Assembly: GCA_035233585.1 (NCBI GenBank)
Contig: CP141155.1
Span: 15,538,501-15,602,500 of the forward strand
Direction of reading: 5' to 3'
Length of the DNA stretch: 64,000 nt
Source of the DNA: Antiaris toxicaria
Taxonomy: Eukaryota; Streptophyta; Magnoliopsida; Rosales; Moraceae
Both the position numbers and the translations under genes were made by a program. The notes under the pieces are model-generated. The model was not told the DNA's origin. It saw only the letters and a list, made by a program, of their open reading frames with translations, and made no database searches. Shown piece by piece: positions 21,960 to 32,481 of this stretch (the stretch's first letter is position 1; every line of letters starts with the position of its first letter).

Positions 21960-23971
21960 AAATAGAGAAAGACAAAAAGTGATATGCAGGAGAAGACGAA
22001 AAGTCAAAATATATATATAATATGTATGGTTTCGTCTAATAAGACAACAAAAAACTTTTAACTTAAAAATAAAATGTACAATTTAACTTAAAAAGCCTTA
22101 TTAATAAACATGTCAAATTGGATTAAAAAAATAATAATAAACATGTTAAATTAATATTTCAAGTATATCAAACTTAATGTTTAGGTTGGGATTTACATTA
22201 AGAATCAAATTGAGATTGAATTCTTAAATGTATAATAATTTTATAAAATAGAATTATTTTCTTAATTTTATATATTTAAATTTGTTATGCTCATAGAATT
22301 TTCATTTAATTTCTCCATTAATTAATTATTTTTCTCTATTTGTGAAGGTAAATTTAATTAAAAAAAAAAGTTAATAGTAATAATTTGAAGTTTAAACGAG
22401 ATAAGACATATTAACGAAAGGCGAGGAGAATTTCGGCCAGATCATCAACAGCGACCTCCGCCAAACTTCCCGGGCCCTACACATTTCAATCCACAGAAGG
22501 TCGCCATGTGTCCCACTTCAGCGCCTCAACCGCCAGTCCGTGCGTGTAGGGCCCGTGTTGCTGTTGTTAGCGTCAGCTGCAGCAAAATAAAGCAATGAAA
22601 ACAAAATGAGAATAAAAAAATAAAAAGAAAAGGAAAATGGAAGGCTTAGGTGACGGCAGCTTTTGGGAAATTTTGAGGCTAAATATTAGTCCTTGGGTTG
22701 CGTGCAAAAAGAAAGCTTTGGGTCTGTGGCTGCTGCTTTGGGGCGGTTGAGAGATGAAAAAGAATTGGAAAAAATTTTTAGGTTTTGCGTCCTGCATGTT
22801 TTGGTGATGAATTCCAATTTAAAAAATTTAAATTAAATTTAATATAAATTGAATTATAAAATAAATTTTATATTTAATATTTAAGTTTAATTTAGTGAAT
22901 TTTATTTTTAAGTTAAAAATATTTTGATGATAATAGTTAGGTTGAAACTTGTATTCAAAATTATACTTGTTTTAAATTTTTACATGGTTAATATAATTTC
23001 TTTTTATATGAGAGAAGATTTGTAAATAATATTTTGAATTTAAAAACTTTGCCAGTTATGAACTAAAACGTCTAAAATGGACTAGCAAACTAAATACATG
23101 AATGAGTTCAAACTCAATTTTTTGGGTTCGAACCAGTAATCCAAACTCAATTTTAGAATTTTATTTTTATTCTTGGTTTAGATTTTTTTTATAAGATTAG
23201 GATATTACATCTTGAAATATCAAGAAGAAGAAGGAGAAGAAGATTTAGAAGAAGGCATTGTAGACTTGTGACACATCTAACAAAATGTTTTTCTAATTAT
23301 TTTCTTTTTTTTTTATATTTTTGTAATTTAAGAATGATTAAACCTTTATTTTATAGATTTTTATTTTTATTTATTTTCTGGGATTTCAATTGGAACCCAA
23401 CATATAGTTTGAATTTATTTATTCTCTCTCTTGATTTTTATTAGTCGATTTTGAATTATTCATTATATTTTGTACTTAATGCTTCTAATTAATTGACCAC
23501 TAATTAGATTGATTTAGTAAACCCTAATGAACTTAGCAAAGGGAGTTTTATGTTTGGCCTTAGATAGAATGACATATGATCTATGTATGGAATCTTGAGT
23601 TTATGTTGAATAGAAATATGCCCATACAACATGTACCTATACAACATGTGTAACCATTGAGAGAGTTTTTACTTAATAAATCTTTGAATCTTTTCTTAAT
23701 CTAATTCTCATAGGAATATAGTAAGTAATTAATTAAGGAGGATATGTCTATTTGACCATTGAAAGAGGCTTTTAGATGATTTACGATTTTCAGTTAATAG
23801 TTCAAATTGATTAATTTATCAAGTAGAGGGTAGGGAGATTCAAGTGAAGTGTTGAAGGAAAATTGTAATCGTACACTTTATTTTATTTATTTTATCAATT
23901 ATTATTTTGCAAGATTTTATTTTTATTTTTGTTTAACTCTTTCAGTTTATTCAAATAAATTTAGAGTTAAT
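21960..23971. other. AT-rich intergenic region with a GC-rich island
   Basis: No gene recognised. A GC-rich island (about 22430-22580) with an 11-bp perfect inverted repeat is the only sharp feature. Elsewhere long A/T runs and GAAGAAGAAGGAGAAGAAGA-like purine tracts (about 23223-23255) occur. A short minus-strand open frame at 22573-22797 has no recognisable domain. Confidence 0.5.
22430..22580. other. GC-rich island with 11-bp inverted repeat GGGCCCTACAC / GTGTAGGGCCC
   Basis: Inside AT-rich DNA, this segment carries GGGCCCTACAC at 22472-22482 and its exact inverse complement at 22544-22554, 61 bp apart. GGGCCC resembles plant site II promoter elements, so this may be a promoter remnant, but no gene follows on either side. 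Confidence 0.5.
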
Positions 23972-26676
23972 ATAATTGTAACACCCTAACTTTTAAGAGT
24001 TACTTAGTAAGCCTGGATGTTCTAAGTGATTCCAAGGTATACCATGATTTGTTATTGCTAATGTTTTATTAAGTTGATTGTAGGTGACAATGTTAAGGAA
24101 TCTAATACGCCCAATAATTCATGTTTCATGTGTATGACAAGTTAAGTAAGAATTATTAAGTTTCATGTTAATTTTAAGATGATATAAAGATGATATATTA
24201 CTTGCATATGATAGATTTTATGTGAAATAAACTAGACATGAATAAAGGATTTATGTCTAAAGAGATTAGATATTGAGATTTTTGTAAGAAATGGTATGAT
24301 GCTATATTCAAATATAATTTTAAATAGGAAAACATTTTAATTAGATAGATGTTCCATGATCAAACTTGTAGAAATTTTCGATAGGTTTCCAACACCTCTT
24401 AAATTACCTAATTCCAATATTGAAATAGAAAGTTATGTTCAAAATACTAGAAGAGGTTGAACTAAAAAAAAAAGTGGGCTGTAGCGAGAGATTTGCCTAT
24501 TGCAACATGCCCTTTAGTGACAGAGAGCATGGGTTGCAAGTTGCAACGCCCTACGGAGGACCTTACACCAAAAAAAAAAAAAAAAAACTGTGTTTTGGAA
24601 AGCTCGACTTAGTGGACCTTCAACCCAACGTTCAAGATTAGCCATTGGATGCATAGGATTAATTATTAGAAACCCAAAACTCTTAGTTGAACACCATTAA
24701 ACATATTTTATTCAGAAACCTTGCTCTCTCTCTTTCTCTCTCTCAAACTATCTCTTTTTTCCTTATTCCTTATAGAAAGGATTTCTAAAAGTTTCTACCA
24801 CCAAAACCTTGGAGATTCGCTTTTCTTATCATCCTCCAGGCTTGATTTCACTAGAGGTTTAAGGTAATTCTCCTTGTGCTATATATATATATATTCTTTG
24901 GATTTTTGGAATTCTAGGGTTTGGTAGAATTTAAGAATTTGAAAAAATTCTTGTATTTGTTAATGAAATTGATGTTCTAGGATGATAAAATAAAGGATTT
25001 GATGGTGGACTTATGAAGTGAGATTGTTAGATTTACAAACTTGGTTTTCTTAATTTTCTTGAAAACTAAAATTAGTTTGATAAATTTGGGTGGATTGAAT
25101 AAAATATAGTGTTCGGTGATAAAATTGACAATGTAGAATGATGAATTAAGGGGTTGGAAGGTAGGATTTCAATTGGTTGATGCTAATTCTAAAGAATTAG
25201 AATTCTATGGTTTTGAAGAATTGAAAATTTGGGACTTTTATGATTTTCATGATTTTTTATGATTTTTCCTAATTATAAAATATCAATGCGTTGGTTTTGT
25301 AATATGAATTTCATTAATAGTGAGCGTATCAAGGTTCTGAAGCTCTAAGCCACTAAAATATTAATAATAGTTAGTGATTCAAGTGAGAAAAGTATACCTC
25401 TCACCTACAAAATGTTTGTTTAAAATTAAAATAATTTATAATAAATGTAATATTTTGATAGATATGTTGATTCTTTTATGAAAGCTTTTATGTTACCTTG
25501 TAAAGTGAGTTATATGTTATGATATATACCTCATAGGTATGTTATTTTCTATAATTTCACATGTTATTCCCTCAACGTGAATATTTTCATGAAAGTTATG
25601 TTTTCTTTTAACGAGTTGTGCTTTTTATAAAAGTTATGATTTTTGTTATAGTAAAAAGAGCTACGCTTTTCTTTTAAGAGTTATGCTAACTTTGAAATAG
25701 TTGTATTGTTATCGAAGTTTTGATTTTAATATAGTATCGAGAGTTATGATTTGATTTATGAAAGATTAACTTAACTTATTAAGATAAAAATAGTAATTAA
25801 GAGGCATGTAACTGGGATTCATCTTGAATGATAGTAATAGTTTACACTGAGCCATTAGCAACTGGCAGTAAGTGTTGGGTTAACACCCATCATAGTAATA
25901 ATTTAATAGTTGCTATAGTAGGTTTGGAACTTGTAATCCCACTCTCATCGTGGTTGTACGCATTACTATATCGCCTAGGGCTTAATAATAATAGAAAAGA
26001 GTAAGAAAGATAATGTGAGAGAATAAGGAACAATAATGTGATTTGCTTAGTACGTGTTATGATATGCATGATTTCCGATTTTACATTGTTGTATTAAATC
26101 ATGTTTGAAATATTAATATTCGTGTTTACATCAATATCATAAACTAAATGTTTTTGTGAGATAATGGATGTATTTACTAGGCATTGGCCTAATATAGTTT
26201 TTACATATTGTATGTAAGGAAAAGTTAAAGCATAAGATTGGAGGAGGTTTGGCATTGGAGGAGTGCATGGTAGCAAAGTAGGTTATTAGAATTTTCCTAT
26301 TTTAAACGAATCCATGGCTATGTTTATTTTTAAGAGTTCTAAATTTATGATTTAAATTTATAAGTTCAACTTTTTTAACGTTTATTTAAAATATTCTTAG
26401 AATTGTTTAAGTTCATGTTTTTACTACATGTTTTGCCATCATGATTTTGATAAAGGCTAACTTTCTATTTAATTACACAAGTATGAGATAAGTCAATATT
26501 TAAGTATCTATTATTGTTAGTAACTTAAAAAAAATGATTCATAATTTACGTGTCATTTGACATAGATATTTATCATTATTATTATTACTTATTAATGTAT
26601 TCCTACAAAAATAATCTAACATGTTACATTAAAGATAGTCAACTATAACATCTCGTTAAGAAGATGTTACAATAAT
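23972..26676. mobile_element. Solo LTR of a different LTR retrotransposon, with TSD ATAAT
   Basis: The sequence from 23977 (TGTAACACCCTAAC) to 26671 (AAGATGTTACA) is 2695 bp. It has 7-bp inverted ends TGTAACA/TGTTACA and is flanked by ATAAT at 23972-23976 and 26672-26676. No gag or pol remnant, PBS or second LTR is present, so it looks like the product of recombination between two LTRs. The TGTAACACCC start is common in plant gypsy LTRs. A CT-rich tract (about 24721-24746) and TA repeats (about 24882-24894) lie inside. Element orientation cannot be decided. Confidence 0.82.
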
Positions 26677-27439
26677 TTTGCTAATTAGTAAACAATAGTT
26701 TTCATGGGAACGATATTACTTATTATTTTATTATCTGTTTGTGATAAGTGCAATTGCATTGTTAAATTCATAATAGCGGGACTTAAGAACAAGATAAAGT
26801 TTTCAAATTTGGGACTTGGATGGGGTCAAGGTTGAGGTTAGGTTTGACGGCAAGTCCGGGTCAAGGTTAACGTCTAGCTTTGGGGTTTAAGACCTTGGTT
26901 CAGATCAAGGTCAGTGGGGTTCTACAAATGATGTTTTCTTTCATTTCTTGTTAGTATTTCCCAGTAATGTGCACATGGACTATACTGATTGGATGCAGGT
27001 GAATTGTAACAACTCAAATAATTAATTATGAGATTAGTTAAATTAATTTAAGACTAATGGGATAATCTTAAATCAATTGAAACCTATTAATGTAATTCTT
27101 AAGAAAATTAAATAAATTCCCGAATGTTATTGTGTAAACCATAAATTATGAGAAATTATAAATTTACACTGAAAGTTAGAAAATATTTAAAATCAAATTC
27201 CCAATAGATTAAATTTTAGATTGGATAAATAAATCAGGTTGCATTAGTAATAATAAATTTTGGGGGAGATTTATTTATTAAACTTTAAGTATGGAAAAAA
27301 AAATTTAGGAATGAGTAAAAAATTAATACTAGTAATTGAGAAATATTGAATAACCAAATAAGTTACCAAACTTGATACTAACAGGATAATGTGACGTCGA
27401 TCCATATATGTTGGTTTGTTCATAAATTACAGAATTATT

Positions 27440-28112
27440 ATATTGGCTCAATCAATATTAAGTATGATATATTTTTAATTTTATTGCGTAGTCCATCCAA
27501 TTTTGATCATTACGATAATTTGCTTTTATAATATGATATGGCTAATTCATGGTAATATAATCATTATTATATCGATTTTGTCATAATCTTTTTGTATTTT
27601 TTTTTTCCTTTAAATCATGCAAATATCGAAATAAAATTTGAAGCCAAAAGAGCAATGAATTAACAATAAGATTAACATCCACCCCAAAGTGCAAATTATT
27701 GAAGATATCATTAATCAATATATTATAAAACTATGTTATGTTTAAGTTATTATATTGACAAGGTCAATATATTACAAGATCAAACTTTCACTTTCGTATG
27801 TTTTATTGTTTGTATTGTTGTAGTTTTATTAATATATTTACTGTTAATATCGTATTGATAAATTCAATATATTATGAAATTATATTTAGTGAATATGTTT
27901 TATTTTTGCTCAAACAAAAAGTCAATATGATAGTGCTTCAAATTTTTTTGCTCATTTATTTTAATTTTAACTCTTGATTTCTTGTTAATTTCGTGTGAAT
28001 TTATAAGTTAATTTAATAAATAAAATCGGCCAATATAGGTTTTTCATTTCTTTTCTTTTCTTTTTTTTTTTTTAAATGAAGCAACTCAATCAATATGAAA
28101 ACGCACTATTGA
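27440..28112. repeat. Cluster of TATTGA/TCAATA inverted repeats
   Basis: Small inverted repeats with the same core occur at 27440-27458, 27697-27720, 27751-27771 (9-bp arms TATATTGAC/GTCAATATA, 3-nt loop), 27853-27869 and, in reversed arm order, 28090-28112. Unpaired half copies lie between and beyond them. Confidence 0.6.
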
Positions 28113-29041
28113 TAAGGAAATAATGAATATAACGTGTTTTCTACCTATCATATAAATTCAAAATAAGTAAATATGATAATGACCAAGTAATTATACAATT
28201 TAAATTTACAACTACAAATAAAATACATCATTTTCAAAAATAAAAAGAGAGCGAGAGGAGATAATATGATATTGACCTCGCAGTTAACCAACAAAAAGAA
28301 TAAAAACCACAAATTTATTAGTGATTTTATGAACAAATCAAGAACAAAAACAAATGAATTTTTTTTTGCCAAATCATTATCATGAAGACCATGTCGATAT
28401 TCAATTGCATAATGATCATATTATTTAATTGCAAAATTAATTCTTTAGCAAAAAAAAAATTGAAAATTTTCAAAATTTTGGAAATAAAGTCAATGAAAAA
28501 CATAATATAATGATTTAATCAGTATGATAAAAACTAAAATTTGCTATAAAAATTTACTGTAAAATTGATTGGGTCATTATTGTAATCACAATGAGACGAT
28601 TTTAAAAATTTCCTAGGATTACAATATGCTACCAAAAATAAAATAAAATTAAAAGTACATCACTAATGTATTCGATTCAAGAAAAATCCCTTCAAATTAA
28701 GATATTCACTTTTTAAATAAAAACAGGAAAATATTAGTATATATATTTATCTAAATATATAACATATCCCCTTTAAAATATGACATTTTCCTTTTTTTTT
28801 TTAAGTTATATCCAAATATACATTACGTAATTTAAAAAAATAAACCCAGTGGGGGACATAAATAGGACAGAAATAAGGGAATACAAGAGTTGAAATTCCC
28901 TTCTATTCTTTCTCTCCCAACTACCCTTTGAAGCCAGATTTGCCATCCCACTGCTGAAATTGCTTTGCACCATTGCTCAGAGGTTGCTCGTGATCGGACT
29001 CCACCAGCTTCGTTTTTCACTGCCAGCTCTGATCTTCCGTG

Positions 29042-29079
29042 CGAGCTCCAATTTTTATCACGAGCTCCAATTTTTGTCA
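29042..29079. repeat. 19-bp tandem duplication
   Basis: CGAGCTCCAATTTTTATCA (29042-29060) is followed directly by CGAGCTCCAATTTTTGTCA (29061-29079), with one difference; a third, shorter half copy follows. Confidence 0.9.
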
Positions 29080-29377
29080 TGAGCTTCATTCTCTGCCACA
29101 CAGTCATTGTCATGCCATCACGGTTGCTGCACGAAGGTGAAATCTACTCCGTCTTGTTGCCACAATGGCCATGCGTGAGAGGAGGGGAGATCTACCTCCC
29201 CATGCACCACCACAATGCCTCCGAGGTCAGAGTTCTTGGATTTTTTTTTTTTACGTTTTTTATTTTGATATATATTTGATGACATTTATTGGATTTTTAT
29301 AATTCTAACGAATATATATATATTTTTTGTCTAGTAATCCAGTGATGAAATCCAAAAAATTCAACGGATTTCTGATT

Positions 29378-29437
29378 GGTAACCAACCAGCAGAAATGGT
29401 TACCAGTCAGTAACCAATTGGCAACCTGTTGGTAACC
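29378..29437. repeat. Cluster of five GGTNACC-like heptamers
   Basis: GGTAACC (29378-29384), GGTTACC (29398-29404), AGTAACC (29409-29415), GGCAACC (29420-29426) and GGTAACC (29431-29437). The last four are spaced exactly 11 bp apart, start to start. Confidence 0.8.
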
Positions 29438-29615
29438 GAATTTCAAGCGCATTACAACATCCTTTCTCATTCTCATGAAAATGCCATTTTCCCGTTCTCT
29501 ATTCCTCTATCTGTTGCTTTTCTATTTATTTCAAACTGTAGATGCAATAAGCCGGATTACATGGGATGGTTTCTTGGTTTGTAGTAATGAAAGGACAATT
29601 TTTAGTAATCTTAGA

Positions 29616-31125
29616 CTATTCTTGTGCCGTTCGGAGGCTTACAAGTGAGTGGTATACTTTTGCGGGGCCTTTGTCTAAAACACCACCTTACCTTTGTCTA
29701 ACACAACAATGTCATCGCCATTTTGTATGGTGCATAGTGGGTGAGGTACAACATACACGCCAACGCCTCGTGGACCACATTCTCCGAGTTGCTATCAAGT
29801 GCGCTAGTGGCCTCATCTAGTAGCAACACTACCGGGTTTCTTAGTACGGCTCGTGTTGCGTTTTGTTGCTTTTGACCGCCGGAGAGTTGCAGTCCCATGC
29901 CACCACACAACGTTTCATACCCGTTTTGTTGCCTTTCAAGAAGTCATGAATGTTGGCAGTTCTTGCAGCCTCGATGGTCTCTGCATCGCCAACTTTATTG
30001 GACAATCCGTAGGTGATGTTCTCCCTTATACTGCCAACGAACAAAATCGGTTCTTGGTTAACGAGTGCCATGTGATTTCTTATTGACCTAAGATTGAAAG
30101 TCTTTATATCGCAGCCATAAACTTTTACTACACTTCAAGGGGGTCATAGAACCTTTCAATCAAGGCAATAATTGTTGATTTTCCGGAATCACTTTTTCCA
30201 ACCAAAACTATTGATTTCCTCGCTTCAATGAAGAGTGACAAGTCTTGAAAGACCATTACATTTGGCCTAGTTGGGTATGCAAAATCGACATCTTAGAGTT
30301 CTATGGTTCCATTATCTTTTTGGAGTTGTAACCTTCTGGATATTCTGGTTCAATTCTTGTGTCTCGATCCAACACTGAGAAAATTGATTGAATGGCCTCC
30401 CAAGCTTTAGCAAAGAAAGTTATGGTGATTCCCGCTTCTATAACAATACTATTGATGCTCAACAAGATAATTGGAGTCTGAAATATTGCTCTTGGATTGG
30501 AATAGCTTTCCGAGACAAGCTTACCACCATACCAGAAGTTTAGGGACCAACTACCATTGATAATAAATAGGCAACAACCGAGTGCCCTATCTGCATATCA
30601 TGATTGACGAATTCAATGCTCTCACCTTTCTGGTCTTCTTGAGCCATTTCAACATATTTTAGGATTTGCTCTTGGGAAGAGAATGCAGTAACAATTCGAT
30701 GGTTTGACACAGCTTCAACGGCAAGTCTAGTACTTTCTTGTTCAGCTTTATTAGCTTTTCTACACATGCTTTTGATTAGGACACGCTTAACATAAAAGCA
30801 CGAAATGATGAGAGGCTGGACAGCTATCGAGACTACGGCAAGTCTCCATTCAATAAGACAATTTATCAACTACTAAAGATTTCAACTGCAAATAGTAAAC
30901 AAAATCCTTGTTTAACTATTTTTTATTTTCTATCATTCAAAAATTTTGATTTGTGAATGCTTCTTCATTAATTTGCAACAAGAGATGTACATTACTAATT
31001 ATGGTTAGGAAGAGCTATAATGAGTAAAAAAGAAGATTAATTAATATGCATACCATGTTGACATCTTTGGTGAGCCTAGCTAGAGCAATTGAGTCCGGTA
31101 GAGTCTCCTCTTTATCGAACCACCT
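29616..31125 (-). pseudogene. ABCB/MDR transporter pseudogene (ABCB15-like), C-terminal half only
   Basis: Remnant of a plant P-glycoprotein-type ATP-driven exporter of the plasma membrane. An exon piece at 31054-31125 encodes WFDKEETLPDSIALARLTKDVNM and ends at a GT donor. A 168-bp intron (30886-31053) leads into KSLVVDKL and then the transmembrane segment WRLAVVSIAVQPLIIS and AEAVSNHRIVTAFSSQEQIL (30540-30870). The second nucleotide-binding domain follows: Walker A as GKSDSGKST (about 30174-30200), Q-loop LVNQEPILFVGSIRENI, signature LSGGQKQ (about 29872-29892), Walker B and D-loop LLLDEATSALDS (about 29794-29829), and a C-terminus KGPAKVYHSLVSL with stop at 29616-29618. Frameshifts near 30300, 29900 and 29750 and two stops near 30130 kill it. 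Everything before the last third of the gene is missing. Similarity to ABCB15 rests on remembered family motifs. Confidence 0.85.
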
Positions 31126-31372
31126 AACTTCGAAACTAATGGGGTGTTTAGTATCATAGTTGTATTCACATTGTTTTTAAATGCAATGCAAATTTCACCC
31201 AAACGCAAAAGTTTTACGTTCAAATACAATATTGTTATCAGTACTACGAAAACAATTACTATTCCTTTATTTTTTGAAAACACTTATTTATTAGTTTTTC
31301 AATTTTTTTAATTCACATCATACTCTTCCTCTCTCTAACTTTTTTATTTATTTTTACCAATCACATCAACTT
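31126..31372. other. AT-rich spacer between the ABCB pseudogene and the outer LTR
   Basis: No gene. GGGGTGTTTAGTATC at 31140-31154 looks like the end of a hAT- or Harbinger-type miniature element (GGGTGTTTGG...), but no matching inverted end was found. Confidence 0.3.
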
Positions 31373-32481
31373 TGTGATGCTCCTGATCTCGACCACGTGA
31401 AACCGTCACAATCCGACTTCGTTGTCAATCGAGACAGCCCGTGCACCTCATCGGGTCGTCATTAAAAACACTTAATCTTTTTAAACTCTCAATTTACAGG
31501 GCCCAAAATTTTTGCCCATATTTTTTTTCTTTCTTTTCAAAACATTTTTCTTGTATATAAGCTTTATATGAAAAACATATAAATTTAAAACTAAACTTTA
31601 GTTGTCTGTTGTACAATACAACATAATTTACAAAGATACATTTTTCTTTAACTTTGTCTGTCAAAACACATTTTCTTCAAACTCTCTCTTTTGATGCTCA
31701 GTGAAAGACTGGTAGCAGGACTATAATCCACAGTGGATTCCTTATCCCATTGAAACCGTATATCCTACCGCCATCCATATAATCTACTAGATAGGTTTCT
31801 TACCTGCATCATGAACACACCGGTGAGCTAACAGACTCAATAAGTTCAAACATGCATAATATGAATAACATAGATTCAAAAACATCAATAATAAAATTTC
31901 TTATGAATAGTATTATTCACCATGAACAGTAACTTTGACTTTTGATCAATGAATAGTAACTTTGACTCTAATCGGTTACTATTCATGTCACCCTAACCGA
32001 GTCCACTACACTTAACGTTAGTGTCAGTTATGCTCAATTATGGCTTTCATCACATTTTTGGTCATTATCTTTGTTTATGTTCTAGATTTAAGCTCATTTT
32101 GACCTTGTACCGTTTTCATGTGCGCACTAACTGTGAAGGGCCTTGGAAGTGACCCTAATGGCTAATCCTCCTCAGTCCATCATCACCCGAAGCGATCATT
32201 GTGTTCTCGAAGGACTTATAAACCTTCACCTTATTATTGGAGGCCTATACGCCAAACATGGTTGTTTTTTTACCATCTTTCAATTACAGTTTCGACTAGG
32301 TGGCATTAAACATCACCCTAAAGTCAGGAACCTTTGTTGCCCGTAGGTCTTACACATTCTTTTTTTTAAGCGTTTGTATTAAATTTAATCACACTCTTTT
32401 CATAGTGTACCTACAGTACACATCTCATTTATTCAATTCTTTGGGTGTGTTAATCTAACTACACCCTAGTGCCGTAGGACT
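31373..32481 (-). repeat. Outer gypsy-type LTR, segment 1 of 3
   Basis: Diverged relative of the gypsy-1 LTR in minus orientation. TGTGATGCTCCTGATC at 31373 is the likely end. Blocks in the same order as in gypsy-1 include TTCTTACCTGCATCATG and ACTCAATAAGTTCAAACAT (31799-31853, compare 3909-3965), CCTCCTCAGTC (32167-32177, compare 4221-4231) and ATACGCCAA (32246-32254, compare 4279-4287). It is interrupted by gypsy-3 at the GGACT duplication (32477-32481) and continues at 52985. A whole-element origin cannot be told from a solo LTR, because the other end is off the window. Confidence 0.7.

Larger units (their letters stand above)
26677..29615. other. AT-rich intergenic region
   Basis: No gene recognised. 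It contains a group of TATTGA/TCAATA inverted repeats (27440-28112), a less AT-rich segment (about 28900-29230) that includes a 19-bp tandem duplication, and a cluster of GGTAACC-like heptamers (29378-29437). A 104-codon open frame at 28965-29279 shows no family features. Confidence 0.5.

Noticed and set aside
26820..26930. Right end of the solo LTR at GGGGTTCTACA
   Set aside because: The flanking bases do not match the left flank, whereas TGTTACA at 26671 is followed by the exact ATAAT duplication.
28965..29279. 104-codon open frame that might be a small gene or a first exon
   Set aside because: It ends in a run of Phe encoded by a T tract and contains a tandem duplication. No domain or splice partner was found.
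31140..31372. Miniature inverted-repeat transposon starting GGGGTGTTTAGTATC
   Set aside because: No matching inverted end or target duplication was found before the outer LTR begins.
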